Assembly (NCBI GenBank): GCA_039930465.1
Contig: JBDTTU010000041.1
Coordinates: forward strand, 1 to 36,419
Origin: LMDS01 sp039930465
GTDB lineage: Bacteria > Pseudomonadota > Gammaproteobacteria > Burkholderiales > Burkholderiaceae_C
Direction: 5' to 3'
DNA: 36,419 bases
Shown: positions 23,992-31,776 of the stretch, one piece after another
Position numbering within the stretch: the stretch's first letter is position 1
Layout: every line of letters begins with the position of its first letter
Translations under genes and position numbers: made by a program
Notes under the pieces: generated by a model
Seen by the model: the letters and a program-made list of their open reading frames with translations, nothing else
What the model was told of the DNA's origin: nothing
Databases searched by the model: none

Positions 23992-24897
23992 ATGAATCGA
24001 TTGGTAGTGATCGTCGCCGGTGCGCTTGTGGTGTTGATGCTGCTGGCTTCTACCTTGTTCGTCGTCGACCAGCGCCAGGTGGCCGTGGTCTACGCGCTCG
24101 GTGAAATCAAGGAAGTGATCCAGGAGCCGGGCCTGAAGTGGAAGCTGCCGCCGCCGTTCCAGAACGTGGTGTTTCTCGACCGCCGCATTCAGACGATGGA
24201 CAGCCCCGAGAACCGCCCGATCTTCACGGCCGAGAAGAAGAGCCTCGTGATCGACTGGCTGGTGAAATGGCGCGTCACCGACCCGCGCCAGTTCATTCGC
24301 AACAACGGTGTTGACCAGCGCAACCTCGAAGCCCGCCTGAGCCCGATCGTGCACGCGGCGTTCAACGAAGAGGTGACCAAGCGCACCGTCGGCGAGGTGC
24401 TCTCCAGTGGCCGCGACAAGGTGATGCAAGACGTGCGCGCACGGCTCGGCGACGAGGCCAAGTCGTTCGGCATCGAGATTCTCGACGTGCGCATCAAGCG
24501 TGTCGACTTCGTGGCCAACATCACCGAGTCGATCTACAGCCGCATGGCTTCCGAGCGCAAGCAGGTTGCCAATCAGTTGCGTGCGACCGGTGGTGCCGAA
24601 GGCGAGAAGATTCGTGCCGACGCCGACCGCCAGCGCGAAGTGATCGTGGCCGAGGCCTACCGCGACGCGCAGAAGGCCAAGGGAGAGGGCGACGCCAAGG
24701 CTTCTGCGATCTTTGCCGAGGCCTTCGGCCGCGACCCACAGTTCGCGCAGTTCTACCGCAGCCTCGAGGCTTACCGTGCGAGCTTTCGCAGCAAGTCCGA
24801 CGTGATGGTGGTCGACCCTGGCAGCGACTTCTTCAAGGCGATGCGCGGTTCTTCCAGCGCAGCGGGCGCACCGGCTGCTGCACCCGCAAAGAAGTAG
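23992..24897 (+). CDS. hflC: FtsH regulator HflC (SPFH membrane protein)
   Basis: HflC is the partner of HflK in the FtsH-HflKC complex. The 301-residue protein has an N-terminal membrane anchor (about 3-25, LVVIVAGALVVLMLLAS) and the band-7 domain starting VDQRQVAVVYALGEI. A helical segment rich in Ala/Glu/Arg follows, ending with the FYRSLEAYRASF motif shared by HflC proteins. A strong AGGAGAA site precedes the ATG. The C-terminal tail is Ala/Pro-rich. Confidence 0.96.
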   Translation: MNRLVVIVAGALVVLMLLASTLFVVDQRQVAVVYALGEIKEVIQEPGLKWKLPPPFQNVVFLDRRIQTMDSPENRPIFTAEKKSLVIDWLVKWRVTDPRQFIRNNGVDQRNLEARLSPIVHAAFNEEVTKRTVGEVLSSGRDKVMQDVRARLGDEAKSFGIEILDVRIKRVDFVANITESIYSRMASERKQVANQLRATGGAEGEKIRADADRQREVIVAEAYRDAQKAKGEGDAKASAIFAEAFGRDPQFAQFYRSLEAYRASFRSKSDVMVVDPGSDFFKAMRGSSSAAGAPAAAPAKK

Positions 24898-24903
24898 CTC
24901 GTT

Positions 24904-25107
24904 TTGGCCGCACCCGGTTTCGCCGAGCTGCTGCTCGGCGCGTTTGCGCTGATGCTGGTGATCGAAGGCCTGCTTCCGTTCGTCAGCCCACCGATGTGGC
25001 GAGGCGTGTTCGAACGCGCCATGAAGATGAGCGACGGGCAGATCCGCTTTCTCGGCCTGTCGAGCATGCTGGGCGGCCTGGCGATGTTGTACTTTTTCGT
25101 CACCTGA
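24904..25107 (+). CDS. DUF2065 (YjeT-family) small membrane protein
   Basis: The 67-residue protein has two predicted membrane helices (about 8-28, LLLGAFALMLVIEGLLPFV, and about 48-66, FLGLSSMLGGLAMLYFF) separated by a short polar loop with RxxxxxM. This matches the DUF2065/YjeT family, which commonly follows hflC in proteobacteria; no function is established. The likely start is TTG at 24904, only 6 bp after the hflC stop, so translation depends on the upstream gene. It is probably the last gene of the hfq-hflX-hflK-hflC unit, since a hairpin and a new -10 element follow. Confidence 0.85.
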   Translation: MAAPGFAELLLGAFALMLVIEGLLPFVSPPMWRGVFERAMKMSDGQIRFLGLSSMLGGLAMLYFFVT

Positions 25108-25119
25108 GTCGCGGCCCCG

Positions 25120-25137
25120 GTGCGCCGCGAGGCGCAC
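25120..25137 (+). other. GNRA-capped hairpin between the hflC unit and hisZ
   Basis: GTGCGCC (25120-25126) pairs perfectly with GGCGCAC (25131-25137), with a GCGA loop of the stable GNRA type. No T-run follows, but position after the last gene of the hfl unit suggests a 3'-end or stability element. It ends 12 bp before the hisZ -10. Confidence 0.4.
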
Positions 25138-25149
25138 ACCCCCCGCCGG

Positions 25150-25155
25150 TACAAT
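25150..25155 (+). promoter_or_regulatory. Candidate -10 of hisZ
   Basis: TACAAT lies 28 bp before the chosen hisZ ATG and overlaps an in-frame upstream ATG (25154), which argues against that start. There is no clear -35; the place where it would lie is occupied by the GC-rich hairpin at 25120-25137. Confidence 0.45.
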
Positions 25156-25183
25156 GCCCGTTTTAATCCCCGGCGTTTTTCCC

Positions 25184-26347
25184 ATGTCATCTGCTTGGCT
25201 GCTGCCCGAGCACGTTGCCGACGTGCTGCCCGCGCAGGCGCGGCACATCGAAGAACTGCGTCGTGGCCTGCTCGACGTGGCCCGCAGCTACGGCTGCGAG
25301 CTGGTGATGCCGCCGCTGCTCGAGCACCTCGAATCCTTGTTGTCGGGCACCGGCCGCGAGCTCGACCTGAACACCTTCAAGCTCGTCGATCAGCTCAGCG
25401 GCCGCACGCTGGGTGTGCGCGCCGACAGCACACCGCAGGTTGCGCGCATCGACGCCCACCTGCTCAACCGCGAAGGCGTTACGCGGCTTTGTTATTGCGG
25501 GCCAGTCTTGCACGCCTTGCCCGCTGGCATGAACTCGACGCGCGAGCCGTTGCAATTCGGTGCCGAGATCTACGGCCATGTTGGTCTCGAAGCCGACCTC
25601 GAAGTGCAGGACCTCGCGCTCGACTGCCTGCGCCGCGCCGGCCTGGGTGGCGTGATGCTCGATCTGGGCGATGCGCGCATCGTGCGGGGTCTGCTCGCTG
25701 GCGTGGCGCTCACGGCGGCGGCGTTTCGCGATGTCTGCGCGGCGCTGGCCGCGAAAGACACGGCCGGGCTGGCCGACCTCACGGGCAGCTTCCCGGCCGA
25801 TGTGAAACGAGCGTTGCGCCGCCTGGTGTCGCTCTACGGCGACGACGAGGTGATCGCCGCCGCGCGCAGCGAGCTGCCTGCGCTGCCGCTCGTCACGGCC
25901 GCGCTCGACGACCTGCAGCGTCTGGCCGACCACGCGCGCCAGGCCCACCCGGAAGTGCGGGTCGGTTTCGATCTGGCCGACATCGTCGGCAACGGCTACT
26001 ACAGTGGCGCGCGCTTCGCGGCGTATGTCGCAGGCTCGTCCGACGCGGTCGCGCGTGGTGGCCGCTACGACGAAGTCGGCGCGGTGTTCGGGCGCAACCG
26101 ACCGGCGGTGGGCTTCAGCCTTGACCTGAAGACACTGGCGGCGTTGGCGCCCGGGCAGTCGTTGCACTCGGCCATTCGTGCGCCCTGGGTCGAAAACGCA
26201 AGCCTTCGCTCCGCAGTGCGGCGCTTGCGCGAACAAGGTGAAACGGTGGTCTGCGTGCTGCCCGGCCACGAACACGAAGGCCAGGAGTTCGACTGCGACC
26301 GTGAACTGGTGGCGGCCGATGGCCAATGGATGGTTCGCGCGCTCTGA
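25184..26347 (+). CDS. hisZ: ATP phosphoribosyltransferase regulatory subunit HisZ
   Basis: HisZ is a catalytically inactive histidyl-tRNA-synthetase paralogue that binds short-form HisG and gives histidine feedback in the first step of histidine synthesis. The 387-residue protein has class II synthetase-like segments (LLPEHVADVLP, VRADSTPQVARI, GGRYDEVGAVFGRNRPAVGFS) but lacks the C-terminal anticodon domain of HisS. I start at ATG 25184 because the upstream in-frame ATG at 25154 overlaps the -10 element. The hisZ-purA pairing is standard in Burkholderiales, where hisG lies in the his operon elsewhere. Confidence 0.94.
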   Translation: MSSAWLLPEHVADVLPAQARHIEELRRGLLDVARSYGCELVMPPLLEHLESLLSGTGRELDLNTFKLVDQLSGRTLGVRADSTPQVARIDAHLLNREGVTRLCYCGPVLHALPAGMNSTREPLQFGAEIYGHVGLEADLEVQDLALDCLRRAGLGGVMLDLGDARIVRGLLAGVALTAAAFRDVCAALAAKDTAGLADLTGSFPADVKRALRRLVSLYGDDEVIAAARSELPALPLVTAALDDLQRLADHARQAHPEVRVGFDLADIVGNGYYSGARFAAYVAGSSDAVARGGRYDEVGAVFGRNRPAVGFSLDLKTLAALAPGQSLHSAIRAPWVENASLRSAVRRLREQGETVVCVLPGHEHEGQEFDCDRELVAADGQWMVRAL

Positions 26348-26390
26348 AGCGCTGCGGCCCAAAGAATTTTCAGACCTGGATATTTTCTCA

Positions 26391-27743
26391 ATGCAACAGA
26401 TGAGCACGCGCACCGACAAGCTCTTGGCCGGCCACAACGTCGTCGTCGTCGGCACCCAGTGGGGTGACGAAGGCAAGGGCAAGGTCGTCGACTGGCTGAC
26501 CGACCACGCGCAGGCGGTGGTGCGCTTCCAGGGCGGGCACAACGCTGGCCACACGCTCGTGATCAAGGGCGTGAAGACGGCGCTGCAGTTGATCCCCTCG
26601 GGCATCATGCGCGACGGCGTGAAGTGCTACATCGGCAACGGCGTGGTGGTTGATCCGACCCACCTGCTGGCAGAAATCGAGCGGCTTGAAGCGATCGGCC
26701 TGGAAGTGCGGTCGCGCCTGTTCGTGAGTGAATCGTGCCCGCTGATCCTGCCGTTCCATGTGGAGGTCGACAAGGCCCGCGAGGCGTTGCGCGAGAGCAG
26801 TGGCGCCGGCAAGATCGGCACCACCGGCAAAGGCATCGGGCCAGCGTATGAAGACAAGGTGGCGCGCCGGGCGTTGCGCGTGCAAGACCTCAAGCACCCG
26901 GAGCGTTTCGCGAAGAAACTGCGCGAGTTGCTCGACCTGCACAACTTCGCGCTCAGCGGCTACCTGAAGTCGACGCCGCTCGAATACCAGCCGATCTTCG
27001 ATCTGGCCATGAAGGTGGCCGAGCAGCTCAAGCCGATGATGGCCGACGTGGGCTACACGCTGCACAACGCGAACCTGAACGGTGCCAACATCCTGTTCGA
27101 AGGCGCACAAGGCACCTTGCTCGATATCGATCACGGCACCTACCCGTTTGTCACGTCGAGCAACTGTGTGGCCGGCAACGCCGCCGCAGGCGCGGGCGTC
27201 GGCCCCGACCTGCTGCACTACATCCTCGGCATCACCAAGGCCTACACCACGCGTGTGGGCGGCGGGCCGTTCCCGACCGAACTCGACATGGATGTGCCGG
27301 GCACCGTCGGCCACCATCTTTCCACGGTCGGGCAGGAACGTGGCACGGTGACCGGCCGGCCGCGCCGCTGCGGCTGGCTCGATGCGGCCTTGCTCAAGCG
27401 CTCGATGATCATCAACGGCATTTCGGGCGTGTGCATGACCAAGCTCGACGTGCTCGACGGCCTTCCCGAGATCAAGGTTTGCGTCGGCTACGAACTGCAC
27501 GGCCGGCGCGTCGACATCCTGCCGCTCGACGCCGACGACATCTACGCCTGCATGCCCGTCTACGAAACCTTCCCGGGCTGGACCGAGACCACCTTCGGCG
27601 TGACCGAGTGGGACAAGTTGCCACTGAACGCGCGGCGTTACCTCGAGCGCATCCAGGCCTTCATCGGCGCGCCGATCGACATGGTGTCGACCGGCCCCGA
27701 CCGTGTGCACACCATCCTTCTGCGTCACCCGTACCAGGCCTGA
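26391..27743 (+). CDS. purA: Adenylosuccinate synthetase
   Basis: PurA joins aspartate to IMP with GTP in AMP synthesis. The 450-residue protein has the GTQWGDEGKGK P-loop at about 21-31 and the NAGHT motif with the catalytic His. The STGKGIGP-type IMP-binding segment (GTTGKGIGPAYEDK) and the C-terminal specificity motif TKLDVLDGL are also present. The start is ATG 26391, or ATG 26400 three codons later; both have weak ribosome-binding sites. The frame remains open into hisZ, but conservation begins near residue 14. It lies 43 bp after hisZ. Confidence 0.97.
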   Translation: MQQMSTRTDKLLAGHNVVVVGTQWGDEGKGKVVDWLTDHAQAVVRFQGGHNAGHTLVIKGVKTALQLIPSGIMRDGVKCYIGNGVVVDPTHLLAEIERLEAIGLEVRSRLFVSESCPLILPFHVEVDKAREALRESSGAGKIGTTGKGIGPAYEDKVARRALRVQDLKHPERFAKKLRELLDLHNFALSGYLKSTPLEYQPIFDLAMKVAEQLKPMMADVGYTLHNANLNGANILFEGAQGTLLDIDHGTYPFVTSSNCVAGNAAAGAGVGPDLLHYILGITKAYTTRVGGGPFPTELDMDVPGTVGHHLSTVGQERGTVTGRPRRCGWLDAALLKRSMIINGISGVCMTKLDVLDGLPEIKVCVGYELHGRRVDILPLDADDIYACMPVYETFPGWTETTFGVTEWDKLPLNARRYLERIQAFIGAPIDMVSTGPDRVHTILLRHPYQA

Positions 27744-27792
27744 GCGCCACGCTGATCCGAACACCCATCAACCCGAGCCCCAAGGAAAACGC

Positions 27793-28314
27793 ATGCTGAC
27801 CGACGATGGCAAACACCTCTATGTGAGCTGGGATGAATACCACATGCTCATCGAGCGGCTGGCATTGAAGATCGCCGGGTCAGGCTGGGAATTCGACCAG
27901 ATCCTGTGTCTCGCGCGCGGCGGCATGCGGCCGGGCGACGTGCTCTCGCGGGTCTTCGACAAACCTCTGGCGATCATGGCGACGAGTTCGTACCGGGCCG
28001 AAGCCGGCACGATCCAGGGCCGGCTCGACATGGCCAAGTACATCACGCTGCCGAAGGGCGAGCTCGCGGGCAGGGTGCTGCTGGTCGACGACCTCTCCGA
28101 CTCGGGCGTGACCTTGCGCGCGGTGGTCGACCGGCTGCGCGGCATGCCGTCGATCAGCGAATTGCGCTCGGCCGTGATCTGGACAAAAGGCGTGTCGAGC
28201 TATACGCCAGACTACTTCGTCGAGATGCTGCCCACGAGCCCGTGGATCCATCAGCCGTTCGAAGAGTACGACGACCTGCGGCCCGAAGGCCTGGCGAAGA
28301 AGTTCGTCATTTGA
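27793..28314 (+). CDS. Gpt-like purine phosphoribosyltransferase
   Basis: This is a type I phosphoribosyltransferase, probably salvaging a purine base with PRPP. The 173-residue protein has the PRPP-binding loop VLLVDDLSDSGVT (about 96-108) and an early ARGGMRPGD loop. A C-terminal SPWIHQPFEEYDD segment resembles the WIEQPWD part of xanthine-guanine phosphoribosyltransferase. Specificity cannot be told from sequence by eye. It follows purA by 49 bp with a good AAGGAAAA site before the ATG, and a purine role fits that location. It is the last gene before the convergent tRNA-Leu. Confidence 0.88.
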   Translation: MLTDDGKHLYVSWDEYHMLIERLALKIAGSGWEFDQILCLARGGMRPGDVLSRVFDKPLAIMATSSYRAEAGTIQGRLDMAKYITLPKGELAGRVLLVDDLSDSGVTLRAVVDRLRGMPSISELRSAVIWTKGVSSYTPDYFVEMLPTSPWIHQPFEEYDDLRPEGLAKKFVI

Positions 28315-28330
28315 TCGGCTGCACAAACGA

Positions 28331-28356
28331 CAAAGGCCTGCGTTCGCAGACCTTTG
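28331..28356 (-). terminator. Strong hairpin after the phosphoribosyltransferase / tRNA-Leu
   Basis: Arms CAAAGGCCTGCG (28331-28342) and CGCAGACCTTTG (28345-28356) form a 12-bp stem with one imperfection. On the plus strand that pair is C.A, on the minus strand G.U, so the hairpin is continuous only in minus-strand RNA. It lies 17 bp after the plus-strand gene and about 70 bp after tRNA-Leu, and could end both transcripts. T-runs are short. Confidence 0.65.
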
Positions 28357-28387
28357 ACATCACAACAATTCTGATCCCAGAAAGCAC

Positions 28388-28420
28388 AAAGCCCGCTGTC
28401 TCTTTCAAGAAGCGAGCTTT
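28388..28420 (-). terminator. Terminator hairpin after tRNA-Leu
   Basis: Arms AAAGCCCGCT (28388-28397) and AGCGAGCTTT (28411-28420) form a 10-bp stem with a 13-nt loop. The single imperfection is C.A on the plus strand and G.U on the minus strand. It starts 6 bp beyond the tRNA 3' end on the minus strand and ends in GGGCTTT followed by GTGCTTTC. Confidence 0.65.
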
Positions 28421-28426
28421 TGCTTA

Positions 28427-28511
<85 letters not shown>

Positions 28512-28528
28512 ATTTCAGGAAGTCTTGG

Positions 28529-28556
28529 ACTATATCATCAACACAACATCATTCAA
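28529..28556 (-). promoter_or_regulatory. Sigma70 promoter of tRNA-Leu
   Basis: On the minus strand TTGAAT (28556-28551) and TATAGT (28534-28529) are 16 bp apart, 17 bp before the mature tRNA 5' end. This is the best -35/-10 pair in the window. The same TATA core reads TATATC on the plus strand toward rnr. Confidence 0.65.
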
Positions 28557-28587
28557 GAACCCCACGACCCCCATCGGCGCTGAGCTG

Positions 28588-30804
28588 ATGGCCGAAGTGG
28601 AAGGCACGGTGCAAGGGCATCGTGATGGTCACGGCTTCGTCGTGCGCGATGACCGGCAGGCCGATCTTTATCTTTCCCAACAAGAGATGCGCGCGGTGCT
28701 GCACCACGACCGCGTCAAGGCGCGCGTGGTCCGCTACGACCGCAAGGGCCGGCCCGAAGGCCGGGTGCTCGAGATCCTCGAACGCAGGAAAGCGCCGATC
28801 ATCGGCCGCTTGCTGCATGAGAGCGGTGTGTGGCTGGTCGCGCCCGAAGACAAGCGCTACGGGCAAGACATCCTGATCCCGAAGAACGCCATCGCCAACG
28901 CTTCGGCGGGCCAGGTCGTGGCGATCGAACTGACCGAATCGCCTTCGATGTATTCGCAGCCCGTGGGCCGGGTGACCGAAGTGCTCGGCGAGATCGACGA
29001 CCCGGGCATGGAGATCGAGATCGCGGTGCGCAAGTACGAAGTGCCGCACCGCTTTTCGGCGGAAACACTGGCGCAGGCGGCGGGCCTGCCCGACAAGATT
29101 CGACCGGTCGACCGCAAACACCGCATCGACCTGACCGACGTGGCGCTCGTCACCATCGACGGAGAAGACGCACGCGACTTCGACGACGCCGTGTACTGCG
29201 AGCCCGCCAAGATCGGCCGCGTGAAGGCCGACAACGGCTGGCGCCTGATCGTGGCGATCGCCGACGTGAGCCACTACGTGAAGCCTGGCGAACCGATCGA
29301 CGACGACGCCTATGAGCGCGCCACATCGGTGTACTTTCCGCGCCGAGTGATCCCGATGCTGCCCGAGAAACTCTCGAACGGCCTGTGTTCGCTGAACCCG
29401 AACGAAGACCGGCTCGCGATGGTGTGCGACATGCTCGTCACGGCCAGCGGAGAGATCCACGCCTACCAGTTTTTCCCGGCCATCATCTGCTCGCATGCAC
29501 GCTTCACGTACACCGAAGTCGCGGCGATTCTTGGCAACACGCGTGGCCCCGAGGCGGCCAAACGCAAGGAGCTGGTGCCCGACCTGCTGAACCTCAACGA
29601 GGTGTACCGCGCCTTGCTGAAAGAGCGCAACAAGCGCGGCGCAATCGACTTCGAAACGACCGAAACGCAGATCGTCTGCGACGAAAACGGCCGAATCGAG
29701 AAGATCGTGCCGCGCACGCGCAACGAAGCGCACAAGCTGATCGAAGAGTGCATGCTCGCAGCCAACGTGTGCTCGGCCGACTTCATCGCGCGTGCCAAGC
29801 ACCCGTCGCTGTACCGCGTTCACGAAGGGCCGACGCCCGAGAAGCGCACGCTGTTGCAGAACTACCTGAAGGCGCTCGGCCTGGGCCTGTCGATCAGCGA
29901 CGACCCGAAGCCTGGCGAGTTCCAGGCGATCGCCGCGGCAACGAAAGACCGTGCCGACGCAACGCAAATCCACACGATGCTGCTGCGCTCGATGCAGCAG
30001 GCCATCTACACCGGCATCAACAGCGGCCACTTCGGTCTGGCCTACGAGGCCTACACGCACTTCACAAGCCCGATCCGCCGTTACCCCGACCTGCTGGTGC
30101 ACCGTGTCATCAAGGCCTTGCTCGCGGGCAAGCGTTACCACCTGGTCACCGGCGCCAGCAACCCCGCGCCGAGCAACCGCAAGACGACGAAGCCGGCGCG
30201 TGTGGCCACCGCCGAAGAAGAGAAGTGGGAAGTGGCCGGTATTCATTGCAGCGTCAACGAACGCCGTGCCGACGAAGCCTCGCGTGACGTGGAAGCCTGG
30301 CTCAAGTGCCGCTACATGCGCGAGCACCTCGGCGAAGAATACGGCGGCACGGTGAGTGCGGCCACGAGCTTCGGCCTGTTCGTGCAACTCGACGGTTTGT
30401 ACGTGGAAGGGCTGGTGCACATCACCGAACTCGGCGGCGAGTACTACCGTTTCGACGAAGTGCGCCAGGAACTGCGCGGCGAACGCAGCGGCGTACGCTA
30501 CGCGGTGGGCTCGCGGGTCAGGGTGCAGGTCAGCCGCGTCGACCTCGACGGCCGCAAGATCGACTTCCGCATGGTTCGTGAAAGCGGTGAGGAAGCGAAC
30601 ATGATCCGCGCGCGCCGCGACAAGCTGGGCGAGAAGGCCGCGCCGGCCGGCAACGATCTGGCGGCGGTGAAAGAGGCCGACCGCGCCACCAAGGCAGTCA
30701 CGAAGAGCAAGTCGCGCGCGGCGGCAGCCAAGGGAAAACACCCGATCAAGTCGGCCAAGACGGCGGCACGCTCGGCTTCGGGCAAGGCTTCGAAGCGGCG
30801 CTGA
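28588..30804 (+). CDS. rnr: Ribonuclease R
   Basis: RNase R is a 3'-5' exoribonuclease that degrades structured RNA. The 738-residue protein (from ATG 28588) has cold-shock domains, then the RNB catalytic domain with Asp191, Asp197, Asp199 and Asp200 (TIDGEDARDFDDA). Their spacing matches Asp272/278/280/281 of the E. coli enzyme. HFTSPIRRYPDLLVHR, an S1 domain (about 585-670) and a Lys/Ala-rich tail follow. It therefore starts about 81 residues later than E. coli RNase R and lacks the N-terminal helix-turn-helix region. The frame stays open upstream but runs through the antisense tRNA-Leu, so an earlier start is very unlikely. The start has no strong Shine-Dalgarno; CTG one codon earlier or TTG at 28525 are possible. 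Confidence 0.94.
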   Translation: MAEVEGTVQGHRDGHGFVVRDDRQADLYLSQQEMRAVLHHDRVKARVVRYDRKGRPEGRVLEILERRKAPIIGRLLHESGVWLVAPEDKRYGQDILIPKNAIANASAGQVVAIELTESPSMYSQPVGRVTEVLGEIDDPGMEIEIAVRKYEVPHRFSAETLAQAAGLPDKIRPVDRKHRIDLTDVALVTIDGEDARDFDDAVYCEPAKIGRVKADNGWRLIVAIADVSHYVKPGEPIDDDAYERATSVYFPRRVIPMLPEKLSNGLCSLNPNEDRLAMVCDMLVTASGEIHAYQFFPAIICSHARFTYTEVAAILGNTRGPEAAKRKELVPDLLNLNEVYRALLKERNKRGAIDFETTETQIVCDENGRIEKIVPRTRNEAHKLIEECMLAANVCSADFIARAKHPSLYRVHEGPTPEKRTLLQNYLKALGLGLSISDDPKPGEFQAIAAATKDRADATQIHTMLLRSMQQAIYTGINSGHFGLAYEAYTHFTSPIRRYPDLLVHRVIKALLAGKRYHLVTGASNPAPSNRKTTKPARVATAEEEKWEVAGIHCSVNERRADEASRDVEAWLKCRYMREHLGEEYGGTVSAATSFGLFVQLDGLYVEGLVHITELGGEYYRFDEVRQELRGERSGVRYAVGSRVRVQVSRVDLDGRKIDFRMVRESGEEANMIRARRDKLGEKAAPAGNDLAAVKEADRATKAVTKSKSRAAAAKGKHPIKSAKTAARSASGKASKRR

Positions 30805-30835
30805 ACAAATCAATCACTCAGGGACGATTCGGAAC

Positions 30836-31744
30836 ATGACGATGCGATTCGATGGCCGCGTGGCGGTGGTGACCGGTGCCGGTGGTGGCCTGGGGCGGCA
30901 ACACGCGCTGGCGCTGGCCGCGCGCGGTGCCAAGGTGGTGGTCAACGACCTGGGTGGCACGCTCGACGGCAGTGGTGGCACGCCGAGCGCGGCGCTGGCG
31001 GTGGTCGAAGAGATTCGCCAGGCGGGCGGCGAGGCGATCGCCAGTGGCGCTTCGGTGACCGACGCTGCGGCGGTTCAGGCGATGATCGACGAGGCCATGA
31101 AGACCTGGGGCCGGGTCGACATCCTCGTGAACAACGCCGGCATTCTGCGCGACAAGAGCTTCACGAAGATGACGCTCGGCGACTTCCGCCTCGTGGTCGA
31201 GGTGCACCTGATGGGCGCCGTGAACTGCAGCAAGGCGGTGTGGGACATCATGCGCGCGCAGAACTACGGCCGCATCGTGATGACGACCTCGTCGTCGGGC
31301 CTGTACGGCAACTTCGGCCAGTCGAACTATGGCGCGGCGAAGATGGCGCTCGTGGGCTTGATGCAGACGCTGTCGATCGAAGGCGCGAAGAACAACATCC
31401 ACGTGAACTGCCTGGCGCCGACCGCGGCCACTCGAATGACCGAGAACCTGATGCCCGAAGCGGTGCTCAAGCTGCTGCAACCCGAGACCGTGACACCGGG
31501 GCTGCTGGCGCTGGTGGCCGAAGACGCACCGACGCGGGCGATCCTGTGTGCTGGCGCGGGTGCGTTCGAGCGCGCCCACATCACGCTCACGCAAGGCGTG
31601 TTCGTGGGCTTGCCGTCCGACGCGGCCGAGCAGGTGGCTTTGCAGTTCGACGCGTTGTCTGATCGTGATGGCGAAACGGTGCCGGCGAGTGGCAACGCGC
31701 AAGGCGCGATCGAGGTCGGCAAGGCGATGCGCGCGCTCGGCTGA
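30836..31744 (+). CDS. SDR oxidoreductase, similar to 3-hydroxyacyl-CoA dehydrogenase of MFE-2 type
   Basis: This is a cytosolic short-chain dehydrogenase. The 302-residue protein has the NAD(P) loop TGAGGGLG (13-20), the NNAG motif, and the catalytic Tyr165/Lys169 (YGAAK) with an upstream Ser. The N-terminal FDGRVAVVTGAGGGLGR and VNDLGGTLDGSG segments resemble the D-3-hydroxyacyl-CoA dehydrogenase part of peroxisomal multifunctional enzyme 2, suggesting a role in fatty-acid or related acyl-CoA oxidation. The 60-residue C-terminal extension beyond the SDR core is typical of that group. Substrate is not proven. It follows rnr by 31 bp and converges on nnr. A second ATG (30842) is possible. Confidence 0.88.
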   Translation: MTMRFDGRVAVVTGAGGGLGRQHALALAARGAKVVVNDLGGTLDGSGGTPSAALAVVEEIRQAGGEAIASGASVTDAAAVQAMIDEAMKTWGRVDILVNNAGILRDKSFTKMTLGDFRLVVEVHLMGAVNCSKAVWDIMRAQNYGRIVMTTSSSGLYGNFGQSNYGAAKMALVGLMQTLSIEGAKNNIHVNCLAPTAATRMTENLMPEAVLKLLQPETVTPGLLALVAEDAPTRAILCAGAGAFERAHITLTQGVFVGLPSDAAEQVALQFDALSDRDGETVPASGNAQGAIEVGKAMRALG

Positions 31745-31776
31745 GTTTTTGAAGCGCAACGGCCTGCGCCGACAGT

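Noticed and set aside
28549..30813. A 754-codon open frame antisense to rnr
   Set aside because: Long antisense frames are expected in GC-rich genes with strong third-position bias. The product has no recognisable domain, while the plus strand encodes a complete RNase R.
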